This document shows, in pieces, positions 1-6,476 of a stretch of DNA of 64,000 nucleotides. The DNA is from Prorocentrum cordatum (lineage: Eukaryota > Sar > Dinophyceae > Prorocentrales > Prorocentraceae): positions 1 through 64,000 of the forward strand of contig CAUYUJ010019090.1 in the NCBI GenBank assembly GCA_963575745.1. Reading direction: 5' to 3'. The position numbers and the translations under genes were made by a program. The notes under the pieces were generated by a model that was not told the origin of the DNA, searched no databases, and worked only from the letters and a program-made list of their open reading frames with translations. Positions within the stretch are counted from its first letter, which is position 1, and each line of letters starts with the position of its first letter.

Positions 1-1
1 T

Positions 2-892
2 TTGCGGGCGTTTTCGGCGCCAGCGCGGGCTGTGCGGCGCGGGGAGGTGGCCTCTGGGTCAGTGCGCTGGGAGGGGGAAACTATCGCGAATTTTTCGCGA
101 CGGTTTTCTGCTTCGGCGTGTGGCCTGTTGGGCCGAGCGGGCGTCTCGGGAATGGCGCCCTCGGAGGGGGGAACGCTCGCGGATTTTTCCCGAGGGTCTT
201 CTGCTCCGGGGGCCGCTCGGTGCGGATGTGTCTTTTCGGAGGCAGCGCGCTGGGAGGGTGAAACTATCGCGAATTTTCCGCGAGAGTTTCTCGATTCTGC
301 GCGTGCGGCGGGCGCGGTGGGCGGACGCGACTGCGGTCCGCGTTCGGAGCAGGAAACGCTCGCGAAATTTTCGCGGCCGTCTTCGGCTCTGGCGCGGGCT
401 GTGCGCTGCGGAGAGGAGGCTACTGGGTCAGGGCGCTGGGAGGGAGAGTTTTTTTCGGACTTTTCGCGGGAGGTTCCGGCTGCGTCGCGGGCTTCGGCTC
501 CGGTCTTGCCAGGCGGGATCGCGCGGGCCTCGGATTCCGTCGCTGTGCCCGTCCCAGCGCGGCTCGCTGATTATTCGCCGTGGGAAAGCAGTGATGGCCG
601 TGAATTCATAGAGGATTTCGACGCGGGGGAACTTGATGCTTTTGCCGCCAGCGATTGTGACGACGACGACGAGAATGACGATGACGACGAGTGGTTTGGA
701 GCTGACGACGTCGTCTGGTCAGCCCCGGTCCCGGCTTCCTCTTTGGCAGTGGCGTTGGCCTCGGCTTCTGTCGCGGCCGTGGTCTCGGTCCGGGCTCCGT
801 CTGTGCGGGGCGCGGAGCGCGCCCCGCAGCTGGGGGATCTGTGGAGTGGGAGGACCGGCTGCGTGAGAGCTTGCGCGCAGAGCACGACGTGA
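2..892 (+). CDS. Chain segment 1 (partial): low-complexity N-terminal region with 31-aa repeats
   Basis: This frame is open from the left edge to a stop at 892, so the true start lies outside the window. I recognise no enzyme. Residues 1-170 hold five degenerate 31-residue repeats centred on a motif like ETIANFSR. They are followed by an acidic Asp/Glu run (about residues 200-235) and an Ala/Val-rich tail. The acidic run is typical of a disordered linker. The frame is superseded near the G5 run at 832-836 by the next open frame, which reads VEWEDRLRESL. High GC and the absence of stops over 890 bases support coding, although other frames here are also fairly open. It is probably the N-terminal part of the giant polyprotein that continues to about 17.9 kb. 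Confidence 0.5.
   Translation: MRAFSAPARAVRRGEVASGSVRWEGETIANFSRRFSASACGLLGRAGVSGMAPSEGGTLADFSRGSSAPGAARCGCVFSEAARWEGETIANFPREFLDSARAAGAVGGRDCGPRSEQETLAKFSRPSSALARAVRCGEEATGSGRWEGEFFSDFSREVPAASRASAPVLPGGIARASDSVAVPVPARLADYSPWESSDGREFIEDFDAGELDAFAASDCDDDDENDDDDEWFGADDVVWSAPVPASSLAVALASASVAAVVSVRAPSVRGAERAPQLGDLWSGRTGCVRACAQSTT
77..469 (+). repeat. Five tandem ~93-bp coding repeats
   Basis: The motif E-T-[IL]-A-[NDK]-F-[SP]-R starts at 77, 170, 260, 353 and 446, giving spacings of 93, 90, 93 and 93 bp. All spacings are multiples of three, so the repeat evolves as protein (31 residues). A related piece before 77 suggests the array continues off the left edge. The last copy (EFFSDFSR) is the most diverged. 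Confidence 0.7.
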
Positions 893-1305
893 TCAGGGAG
901 GAAGTCGTGGATGATGCCGCCTGGGAGGCAGCGCAGCGCGAGCAGAAAGCGCATCGCAAGGCGTGCCGCGCGTCGCTTCGGAGTTCGCGCTGTGCGCGGC
1001 GGGAGGCGGAGTGGGCGCGGCGGACGGAGGCGGCGGCGGCGCGTAACGAAGAGATGGCGGTCCGTGTCCCGCTTCCACTCGTGCCGCGCCTTCTTCCGCG
1101 CGATGAGTCGCCGCGTGCGCGCGATGAGTCGCCGCGGCGTGCCCGGGTGTCCCGCGCGGCGCTGGGGGGGCGGAGAAGCGCGCGACTGCAGCAGTTTCTG
1201 AATGCCCGAGCGGCGCGGGCTGTCGATTCGGTGTCCACCCCGCGCGTGGCGCTGTCGTCTCTGAAGCGCGGGTGTCTGCGCTGTCAGTCGGGGAGGTTGC
1301 GCTGA
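841..1305 (+). CDS. Chain segment 2: charged alpha-helical linker
   Basis: This open frame takes over from segment 1 around 832-841 and stops at 1305. It is rich in Arg, Glu and Ala, with stretches such as REEVVDDAAWEAAQREQ that could form a long helix or coiled coil, then Arg/Ser-rich sequence. No domain is recognised. The next frame (VSALSVGEVALIAVS) is already open before this one stops, and a G4 run at 1290-1293 is the likely crossing point. The first listed codon is GTG and need not be an initiator. I treat it as internal to the long coding chain. Confidence 0.45.
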   Translation: MEWEDRLRESLRAEHDVIREEVVDDAAWEAAQREQKAHRKACRASLRSSRCARREAEWARRTEAAAARNEEMAVRVPLPLVPRLLPRDESPRARDESPRRARVSRAALGGRRSARLQQFLNARAARAVDSVSTPRVALSSLKRGCLRCQSGRLR

Positions 1306-2735
1306 TTGCAGTTTCAGTTTTTGCTGCGCTGGGTCTGTTCCCGCCAAGGCCACAAGTTCTTTCGGGTGGCCGCGCTGTGACGCGCGCGATGGCGCGCGCG
1401 CGGAGGTGGAAAGAGAGAGAGAGCTTCTGGCGCGACGTGGACGCTCCGTCCGATGCGGCGCCGTCTGCCGCGAAGGTTCGGGTCGCCAAGTGGTTTTACT
1501 GTGGCCTGCGTGGGCTTTCCGCGCGGAGGTGCGGGGGGCGGCGCGTGTGCGCGCGCAGGTTCTCCCCCGGCATTGGCATCGGCGCTGCCCAGGCCAGGGC
1601 GGGCCGGGGCGCGGACGAGTGCGTGGGGGGCGCTGTCTGGAGGGCGTCGCAGAGGGCGGGGCAGTGCGTTGGCGATGCGGCTTTGCGCGTGGCCTGTGTC
1701 TTCGCCGCGCTGGGCGGTGTGTCCTGCGATGTGTGTTCCCGCGAGGGACGACTCGGTGCTGCTGGGGGGTTTGGCGCGTCCCGTGCGTGGAGGCGGCGCC
1801 TTCGACGTGGCGTCGCGTCGGGGCGACTCGGAGTTGTTGATGCCGGAGATCGCCTGGGGCCGTGGCGGAATAAGTGTCTGCAATTGAGTGTCGCTCGGTG
1901 CGGGGGTGCTGGCGCGTGCGCGCAGGCGGAGGGCTTCTTCGAGTTGCAGTGCGCTAATGATTCCGGAGCTGGGGCGTGCGGTGATGCGGCGGAGAAGGCG
2001 AACTTTGCTCTCGTGCAGGATTGGCTGGAGGCGCGCCGTTCGAGGATGCGAGTCTATGAGGCGGAGAGTGCAGATGGTTTACTGCGTGGGGAGTGTTCCG
2101 GCGCGTGGTTTTTGGGTTCCGCGGGGGGGGCCGAGATCGGCAGCGTTGTGTGGTACCCAGAGGGCCCTGTCGCGACGGTCGTTGATGTGGACGGTCGCTT
2201 GGCCGCTGGCGTATCTCTCGGAGCCGCAGGCGCCGCGCCGTGGCTGCGGTCGATTGCAGGCGCGCCGAAGAGGAGTGCGCCGAAAAAGAAGGCCGCCGCG
2301 AAAAGCCAGCGAGGTGCGCATCTCCGCGGTGCGCAGAACCCGAACGTCATGGCGGGCGTTGCTGCGCGGGAGCGACGCGCGACCGGTGAGGATGGTGCGC
2401 CGTCGTCGTCTGGCGAGGACATGCCAGTCATCCAGGGAGTCACCGTCGACGATGCCGATTCGGGCGATGCCGCGGGGGCGTCCGTGCTTCGTCGACCTGC
2501 AGCTGCGGTCGCCACGCGCGGCCGTGCGTCTGGGGGCGAGAGCGATTCGGGTGAGGACATGCCGATGCTTCCAGGGGTTACGGTGGAAGAGGATGGCGCG
2601 GGGGCTGCTCGGGCGCGATCGGACGCCGTCGCACCGCAGGCAGCGGCTGCGAGGCGCGCTCTTCGGGGCGCGGCTTCGGCCGCGGCGCCGCCGAGCGATT
2701 CTGATGGCGAGGAGATGCCTGTCATCCCTGAGTGA
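1272..2735 (+). CDS. Chain segment 3: unknown region ending in acidic VTV repeats
   Basis: This frame is open to a stop at 2733-2735. About 1,500-1,890 is uncertain: the two other + frames are also open, and around 1,720-1,880 the frame with codons at 1720, 1723 and so on has higher GC at third positions and reads more like protein (DSVLLGGLARPVRGGG). There may therefore be three extra frame steps inside. From 1,890 on the main frame looks sound (FFELQCANDSG; NFALVQDWLEARRSRMRVYEAESADGL, split here for length). A Lys/Ala patch near 2,270-2,310 resembles a nuclear-localisation-type basic region. The end carries repeats of Ser/Asp-Gly-Glu-(D/E)-M-P-x-x-x-G-V-T-V. The last repeat is interrupted exactly at the stop and completes in the next frame. 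Confidence 0.5.
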   Translation: MSALSVGEVALIAVSVFAALGLFPPRPQVLSGGRAVTRAMARARRWKERESFWRDVDAPSDAAPSAAKVRVAKWFYCGLRGLSARRCGGRRVCARRFSPGIGIGAAQARAGRGADECVGGAVWRASQRAGQCVGDAALRVACVFAALGGVSCDVCSREGRLGAAGGFGASRAWRRRLRRGVASGRLGVVDAGDRLGPWRNKCLQLSVARCGGAGACAQAEGFFELQCANDSGAGACGDAAEKANFALVQDWLEARRSRMRVYEAESADGLLRGECSGAWFLGSAGGAEIGSVVWYPEGPVATVVDVDGRLAAGVSLGAAGAAPWLRSIAGAPKRSAPKKKAAAKSQRGAHLRGAQNPNVMAGVAARERRATGEDGAPSSSGEDMPVIQGVTVDDADSGDAAGASVLRRPAAAVATRGRASGGESDSGEDMPMLPGVTVEEDGAGAARARSDAVAPQAAAARRALRGAASAAAPPSDSDGEEMPVIPE

Positions 2736-2760
2736 CCGTGGACGTCGGGGGTGCTGACGA
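2400..2760 (+). repeat. Three acidic GEDMPVIxGVTVDD-type repeats
   Basis: Three copies are visible, with MP cores at about 2420, 2561 and 2716. Each has a Ser/Asp/Glu run, then MP, two hydrophobic residues, a Gly, VTV and acidic residues. The third copy is split between two frames by what looks like loss of one G at about 2730. A hydrophobic core flanked by acid and Ser resembles SUMO-interacting motifs, but that function is only a guess. Confidence 0.6.
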
Positions 2761-3136
2761 TGGCGCAAGCGATGGCAGCGGGCCGGCCGCGCGTCCGCGC
2801 GGTGCCCGGAGAGCGCGCCGGAAGCGCGGGGCCGCGGACGGGGCGCTTGCGTCCGAGGCAGAGTCCCGGCAGTTCCAGCCGGATTACGTGGACGAGGACC
2901 GCTGCAAAGGGCTGACGTGGGGGGGGGGCTGGGGCGAGAGCAGTGCCGGTTTCGGCCGAAGACGGGGAGCGACGTGTGCGGGAAGTGCGCTCGATATGGG
3001 TGCCCGCACGGGCGCGTCAGGGGCCCGATTCCTGCAGGCGCGTTGGATAAGTTCAAGGAGTTTGCGCTCAAGGCGAACAAGCCATCTAAGCAGTGGTACG
3101 CGCGGCACGCGATGTGGGACGTGGCGTCGAAGATGA
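2732..3136 (+). CDS. Chain segment 4: VTV repeat end and first half of the Cys/His module
   Basis: This frame begins where segment 3 stops, with VTVDVGGADDGAS completing the third acidic repeat. A basic Arg-rich stretch follows, then DEDRCKGLTWGG. At the 10-G run 2919-2928 the sensible protein moves to the next frame (GREQCRFRPKTG). Codons after 2928 in this frame are probably not translated, although no stop occurs until 3136. The useful part is therefore about 2732-2925, some 65 residues, as a linker into the Cys-rich module. Confidence 0.5.
   Translation: MTVDVGGADDGASDGSGPAARPRGARRARRKRGAADGALASEAESRQFQPDYVDEDRCKGLTWGGGWGESSAGFGRRRGATCAGSALDMGARTGASGARFLQARWISSRSLRSRRTSHLSSGTRGTRCGTWRRR
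2900..3033 (+). other. Small Cys/His module ending HGRVRGPIP
   Basis: Read across the G10 run, the module has Cys at 2903, then QC at 2941-2946, CxxC at 2977 and 2986, Cys at 3001, and His at 3007 followed by GRVRGPIP. The spacing suggests a single compact zinc-binding fold. From memory, similar C..G.QC....C..C..HGR..GP(I/M)P modules recur in dinoflagellate predicted proteins, which is part of why I suspect that group. I could not check this. Confidence 0.5.
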
Positions 3137-4227
3137 AGCCTGAGCTGAAGTCCTTGTGTGATGTGGACGAGCACAAGCGGTTTGTGTTAACGAACAGTGA
3201 GTACGAGCAGTGCCTCAAGCAAGTCCATGACAATCTCCGAACTCATAAGAACCATGGCCGTTCTGGCTTCGTATACGAGAAGGGGGCAGGGGTGCGGACA
3301 CTGCAGGATCGCTGCGGGGAGGGAACTACTCGGTTCGGATCGGAGAGGGAGTCCTACAATGGACAGCAGGGGGGGAAGGTGTTCATGTGGTACAGCAGGG
3401 CGGTCTTCAACAAGTACCTGGGGCCGCTGCAAGCTTCCGAAATGGATTGTAGCGAGAAGGACTGCGTGGAGGCGTTGCGGTTGACCAGCGAGGAGATTCG
3501 GCGGTACCCTATGAAGCAGCAGTATCTGAAGCCGTACGCAGGCCCGCAGTGCTATCCGCACATTGATCCGCGTTCGAAGGAGAACAGGCTGCACGCGAAC
3601 GAGAAAATGGGGCATGCGCCCGGAGAGAATCCGCAGGGGGGCGGCGACGGCGGCGCCGGGCCCGAGGCGTGCGGGGGAGCCGACGACGGGGCGTCGCACT
3701 TGTTCTGTATGCGGAATTGGGCGCAGTGCGATCGGTGCCACTGCTGGCGCCTGCTTCTGCCTGCCTGCGCTGCGCGCGCGCGAGGGGATGAGTGCTACAG
3801 GTATCGCGACACCGACTTGGATTGGGAGGGGTGGTTGAGGGGGGCGGCGCATCGGTGTGCGGCGGCGGCTGGTGCGTCGAGAGATCAGGACGCTGCGCTT
3901 GGTGGGGGGGGCGGCGACGCCGTGGAGGGTGCGATGCAGCAGGGCGGCGGCGCGGACGAGGCCGGGGTGGGGGGGGGTGCGCGGCGGCGCTCGGAAGCGG
4001 CGCCTGGGGCGGAAGACGTCCGAGGCGGAGGCTGCCGAGCCCGCCGCGGTGCGCGGCGGGGCGCGGAAGCGGCGGCTGGGGCGCAAGACGTCCGAGGCAG
4101 AGGCTGCTGGGGGCGTCGCGGGGCGCGAGGCCGCGGGGGCCGGGCGCGCGGGGGAGGGCGCCGCGGAGGTGGCGGCGGCGCGGAAGCGGCGGCTGGGGCG
4201 CAAGACGTCCGAGGCAGTGGCTGCTGA
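2917..4227 (+). CDS. Chain segment 5: unknown central region followed by a CW-type zinc finger
   Basis: The real start of use is about 2928, and the frame stays open to 4227. The first ~230 residues after the Cys/His module are a balanced globular-looking sequence (KQWYARHAMWDVASK; LTNSEYEQCLKQVHDN; KVFMWYSRAVFNKYLG) that I do not recognise. After a Gly-rich linker comes a CW-like finger at 3715-3860 (NWAQCDRCHCWR). The sequence then becomes Gly/Ala-rich. Around the G9 run 3969-3977 coding sense passes to the frame with KRRLGRKTSE, which requires two missing bases or one extra base. Segment 5 is confidently protein-coding between about 2,930 and 3,900 because of its normal amino-acid mix. Confidence 0.65.
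   Translation: MGGGLGREQCRFRPKTGSDVCGKCARYGCPHGRVRGPIPAGALDKFKEFALKANKPSKQWYARHAMWDVASKMKPELKSLCDVDEHKRFVLTNSEYEQCLKQVHDNLRTHKNHGRSGFVYEKGAGVRTLQDRCGEGTTRFGSERESYNGQQGGKVFMWYSRAVFNKYLGPLQASEMDCSEKDCVEALRLTSEEIRRYPMKQQYLKPYAGPQCYPHIDPRSKENRLHANEKMGHAPGENPQGGGDGGAGPEACGGADDGASHLFCMRNWAQCDRCHCWRLLLPACAARARGDECYRYRDTDLDWEGWLRGAAHRCAAAAGASRDQDAALGGGGGDAVEGAMQQGGGADEAGVGGGARRRSEAAPGAEDVRGGGCRARRGARRGAEAAAGAQDVRGRGCWGRRGARGRGGRARGGGRRGGGGGAEAAAGAQDVRGSGC
3715..3860 (+). other. CW-type zinc finger (zf-CW-like)
   Basis: The pattern W-A-Q-C-D-x-x-C-x-x-W-R-x-L matches the core of CW fingers (WxQCDxCxKWRxLP). The first Cys pair is at 3727 and 3736 and the core Trp at 3718 and 3745. Later Cys at about 3793 and 3856 could complete the four ligands. 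CW domains are eukaryotic chromatin readers that bind histone H3 Lys4 tails. The usual Lys before WR is a Cys here. Confidence 0.6.
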
Positions 4228-4816
4228 GAGCGGTGCGGGGCGCAGGGGCGCGGAGGAGGGGCGAGCTGGCGAGGGGGGCGCGGAGGTGCCGGAGGCGCGC
4301 CGGGGGCGCCGGAGACTCGAGCGCAAGACGTCCGCCGAAGAATGGGCCGAAGCGGGCGGTGCGGTCCGCGGGGCCGTGGATGAGGAGGGCGGTGGTGACG
4401 GGGCTTGCGGCGGCATGGCGGAGTTATCGGCTTCGGATTGCGACGACGAGCGTTCTGCGTCAGCTCATGAGTGCGCCTCGGAAGAAGACGCGGCGCCGCT
4501 GCCGCGCGAGGTGCGCAGCGCGCTCGATGCGGAGCTGGTGCGTTTCGCTGGTGCTGGGCCGCCGACGGAGGCTGACCTGGCGGGGGCGCGAGCGGCCGAG
4601 GAAGGGCGCGGGAGCGCGCCGCGCCGCGCGGGATTGTCGCGAACCGGAGGTGGGGATGCGCGGGCGTGGGCAGTTGCGTCCTTGCCCCACCTCAAGGACA
4701 AGCGGATGGTGGCATTGGTCGGTGCCGTCCGCGAGTGCCTTGTGTTGTGCCGTCAGTGCGACCGGGGTAGTTTTCGGATCCAGGGGTCGGACGGCGATAA
4801 GTTGTGGTTGCGCTGA
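3857..4816 (+). CDS. Chain segment 6: basic RKTS repeats and acidic linker
   Basis: This frame makes sense from about 3980 to its stop at 4816. It opens with four repeats of (K/R)RRL(G/E)RKTS at about 3992, 4063, 4180 and 4300, separated by Ala/Glu/Gly-rich spacers. RKTS resembles a basophilic-kinase site, and the whole is likely disordered and nucleic-acid binding. An acidic stretch and a more globular end follow (MVALVGAVRECLVLCRQCDRG), which has a Cys pair. The last codons GSDGDKLW run directly into VALMEPGRPG of the next frame if one G is restored near 4803-4806. Confidence 0.55.
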   Translation: MRRRLVRREIRTLRLVGGAATPWRVRCSRAAARTRPGWGGVRGGARKRRLGRKTSEAEAAEPAAVRGGARKRRLGRKTSEAEAAGGVAGREAAGAGRAGEGAAEVAAARKRRLGRKTSEAVAAESGAGRRGAEEGRAGEGGAEVPEARRGRRRLERKTSAEEWAEAGGAVRGAVDEEGGGDGACGGMAELSASDCDDERSASAHECASEEDAAPLPREVRSALDAELVRFAGAGPPTEADLAGARAAEEGRGSAPRRAGLSRTGGGDARAWAVASLPHLKDKRMVALVGAVRECLVLCRQCDRGSFRIQGSDGDKLWLR

Positions 4817-5460
4817 TGGAGCCGGGGCGGCCGGGACAGTTCGGGCGCGTGCTGCTGGAGCTGGAGGATCGCGCGCGCGGTCGTGGGCCGAGCGCGGAGC
4901 GTTCGTCTTGGGAGGCGATAGCCGTGGAGGAGGATTTCCTTCGTCGCTCGGAGTGGCCCCGAGTGCGTTTCGAGTGTAGTATGTTGCAGACGCCGGTCGT
5001 GTCCGAGAGCGGCGGGACGCAGTGGCGGGCGGTGCGGTGCTGCGATGAGCCGGGCGGGGGCGATGCGGACGATTTCCAGGCTCTGTGCAGCGCGAGTCGC
5101 GGGTCGCGGCCGGGTTCGCAGCGAACGTGGTTCGGGATGACGACGTGGTCGTGTTGCCTGTGGAGCGGCCTGCCGGGTGGACAGAGCCCGCGCACATGGC
5201 GGGGGCGTGGTGGCGGGGTCAGGGCCCGCGGGAGCGCAGAGCGGAGGAGGGGGAGAACCCTGGGCTCGTCTGGGTGGGCCAGCTGCAGGAGGACGCGGCC
5301 GTGGCGGGGCTGCTGCCTGAGGGCTGCGCGGGCGAGCGCACTGCGAAAGAGGGGCTCGACGCGTTGCATCTGGCCGGTCAGGAAGCGCGGGGGGCGGGTC
5401 GCGCGGGGCGTGGTCGAGGGCGCCCGGCGAAGAAGCGCGGTCGGTACGGGAATGACTTGA
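4804..5460 (+). CDS. Chain segment 7: unknown linker before the Helitron domains
   Basis: Frame entry is tightly fixed: this frame has a stop at 4798-4800 and the previous frame stops at 4814-4816, so the switch lies within about 14 bases. The protein reads VALMEPGRPGQFGRVLLELED and continues sensibly to about 5,065 (CDEPGGGDADDF). The following frame then takes over near the G5 run at 5056-5060, and codons after about 5,085 are probably out of use. No domain is recognised. The position suggests a linker between the extension and the transposase. Confidence 0.5.
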   Translation: MVALMEPGRPGQFGRVLLELEDRARGRGPSAERSSWEAIAVEEDFLRRSEWPRVRFECSMLQTPVVSESGGTQWRAVRCCDEPGGGDADDFQALCSASRGSRPGSQRTWFGMTTWSCCLWSGLPGGQSPRTWRGRGGGVRARGSAERRRGRTLGSSGWASCRRTRPWRGCCLRAARASALRKRGSTRCIWPVRKRGGRVARGVVEGARRRSAVGTGMT

Positions 5461-6476
5461 GGGTTGTGCTCCGAAGTCGGTGGGCCCCGGGCGCCCGCGC
5501 GCGCCCAGGGAAGCGGGAAGTGTTTGTGTTTGCAGGCGCGCCAGAGGCTGGCCACTGGGAGTTCCGACCGCGAGCGGAGTTGCGCGATGCGTTTGGAACC
5601 GCGGGAGCGTGGACGCCCACGCTGGATCACCGAGGCCGTGTTGCTGCAGGGGACGTACACCAGAAGTGCATGCTGCTGGCGCTGAAGACGGTGCCGCTGC
5701 GCGTGGCGAAGTATGACGTGCAGCTGCGCGATGCGTCCGTGCGGGCCGTGCAGGCGGCGCAGGCGATCCTGACGCGCATGGTGAAGTTCACGTGCCACGA
5801 TTGCCAGGAGCGGTTCCCGGCGTTCCACCCTGCCTTCGAGCCGCCGGACCAGCTGGCGGATGAGATGCTGCTGCTGCGTCGCGGCGGGGACGGGCTGGCT
5901 GCGTGCAGCACGGAGGTGGCCGAGTGGGACAAGGTGCCGCCGAGCGACCCGCCGGATGGCTTCGCCCTGGAGTGCGCGGGCGTGTGCATGCGGTGTAGGC
6001 GGGATCGGGACAAGCAGGCGGCGGCCGCGCCCACGGAAGACGACCTGTATCAGGTGGTGGGTCTCCGCACCGCGCAGAATCACATGGACCCGTGCTTCCG
6101 GTTCCCCTCCGATGACCTGCGCGACCTGTTCGACCAGGCCACGCTCACGGAGAGCCTGCTCATTGCTCTGGACCACATGCAGGTGCAACTGGCCACCGTG
6201 TCCCGGACAGGGCTGCGCAAGTTCCGCAAGAACATCATCTCGTTCCCGCAGGATGTGGCCGGGTTCGCGCGGCGTCATGAGCTAATGAAGGGGTACCGCG
6301 TCGGGGATCGCGTGAACTCGGTGCGCGGACCTGCGAGCGCCCCGACGACCCGCACCGCCCGGAGCGCATTGCCGCGGGGGGCACGGACGAGGAGCGGCAG
6401 CGCTTCGGCGTGGACGTGTACGGGCGCCTGGTGTTTCCCGGTCGGGTCGCGGAGGTGCTGCTCAGTGGGGACGTGA
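5085..6476 (+). CDS. Chain segment 8: Helitron N-terminal Cys-rich domain
   Basis: After ~130 residues of variable sequence and a basic GRGRPAKKRGR patch (AT-hook-like, about 5,420), this frame carries the region found upstream of Rep in many Helitron proteins. It has Cys pairs at 5793/5802 (FTCHDCQERF) and 5973/5985/5994 (CAGVCMRC), then FRFPSDDLRDLFDQATLTESLLIALDHMQ (split: FRFPSDDLRDLFDQ, ATLTESLLIALDHMQ) and NIISFPQDV at about 6,231-6,257. The last motif matches the NxPQD-type ending of this domain. Coding sense leaves the frame at about 6,328 (NSVRG) and resumes in the next frame as CERPDDPHRPERIAAGG. The domain's role is not well established; it is assumed to help DNA or partner recognition by the transposase. 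Confidence 0.75.
   Translation: MQRESRVAAGFAANVVRDDDVVVLPVERPAGWTEPAHMAGAWWRGQGPRERRAEEGENPGLVWVGQLQEDAAVAGLLPEGCAGERTAKEGLDALHLAGQEARGAGRAGRGRGRPAKKRGRYGNDLRVVLRSRWAPGARARPGKREVFVFAGAPEAGHWEFRPRAELRDAFGTAGAWTPTLDHRGRVAAGDVHQKCMLLALKTVPLRVAKYDVQLRDASVRAVQAAQAILTRMVKFTCHDCQERFPAFHPAFEPPDQLADEMLLLRRGGDGLAACSTEVAEWDKVPPSDPPDGFALECAGVCMRCRRDRDKQAAAAPTEDDLYQVVGLRTAQNHMDPCFRFPSDDLRDLFDQATLTESLLIALDHMQVQLATVSRTGLRKFRKNIISFPQDVAGFARRHELMKGYRVGDRVNSVRGPASAPTTRTARSALPRGARTRSGSASAWTCTGAWCFPVGSRRCCSVGT

Noticed and set aside
571-3233. Several long minus-strand open frames (571-1353 and 2079-3233, for example)
   Set aside because: They mirror the GC-rich coding strand, are rich in Arg/Pro/Ala, and show no domain. 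The + strand has the coherent signal.
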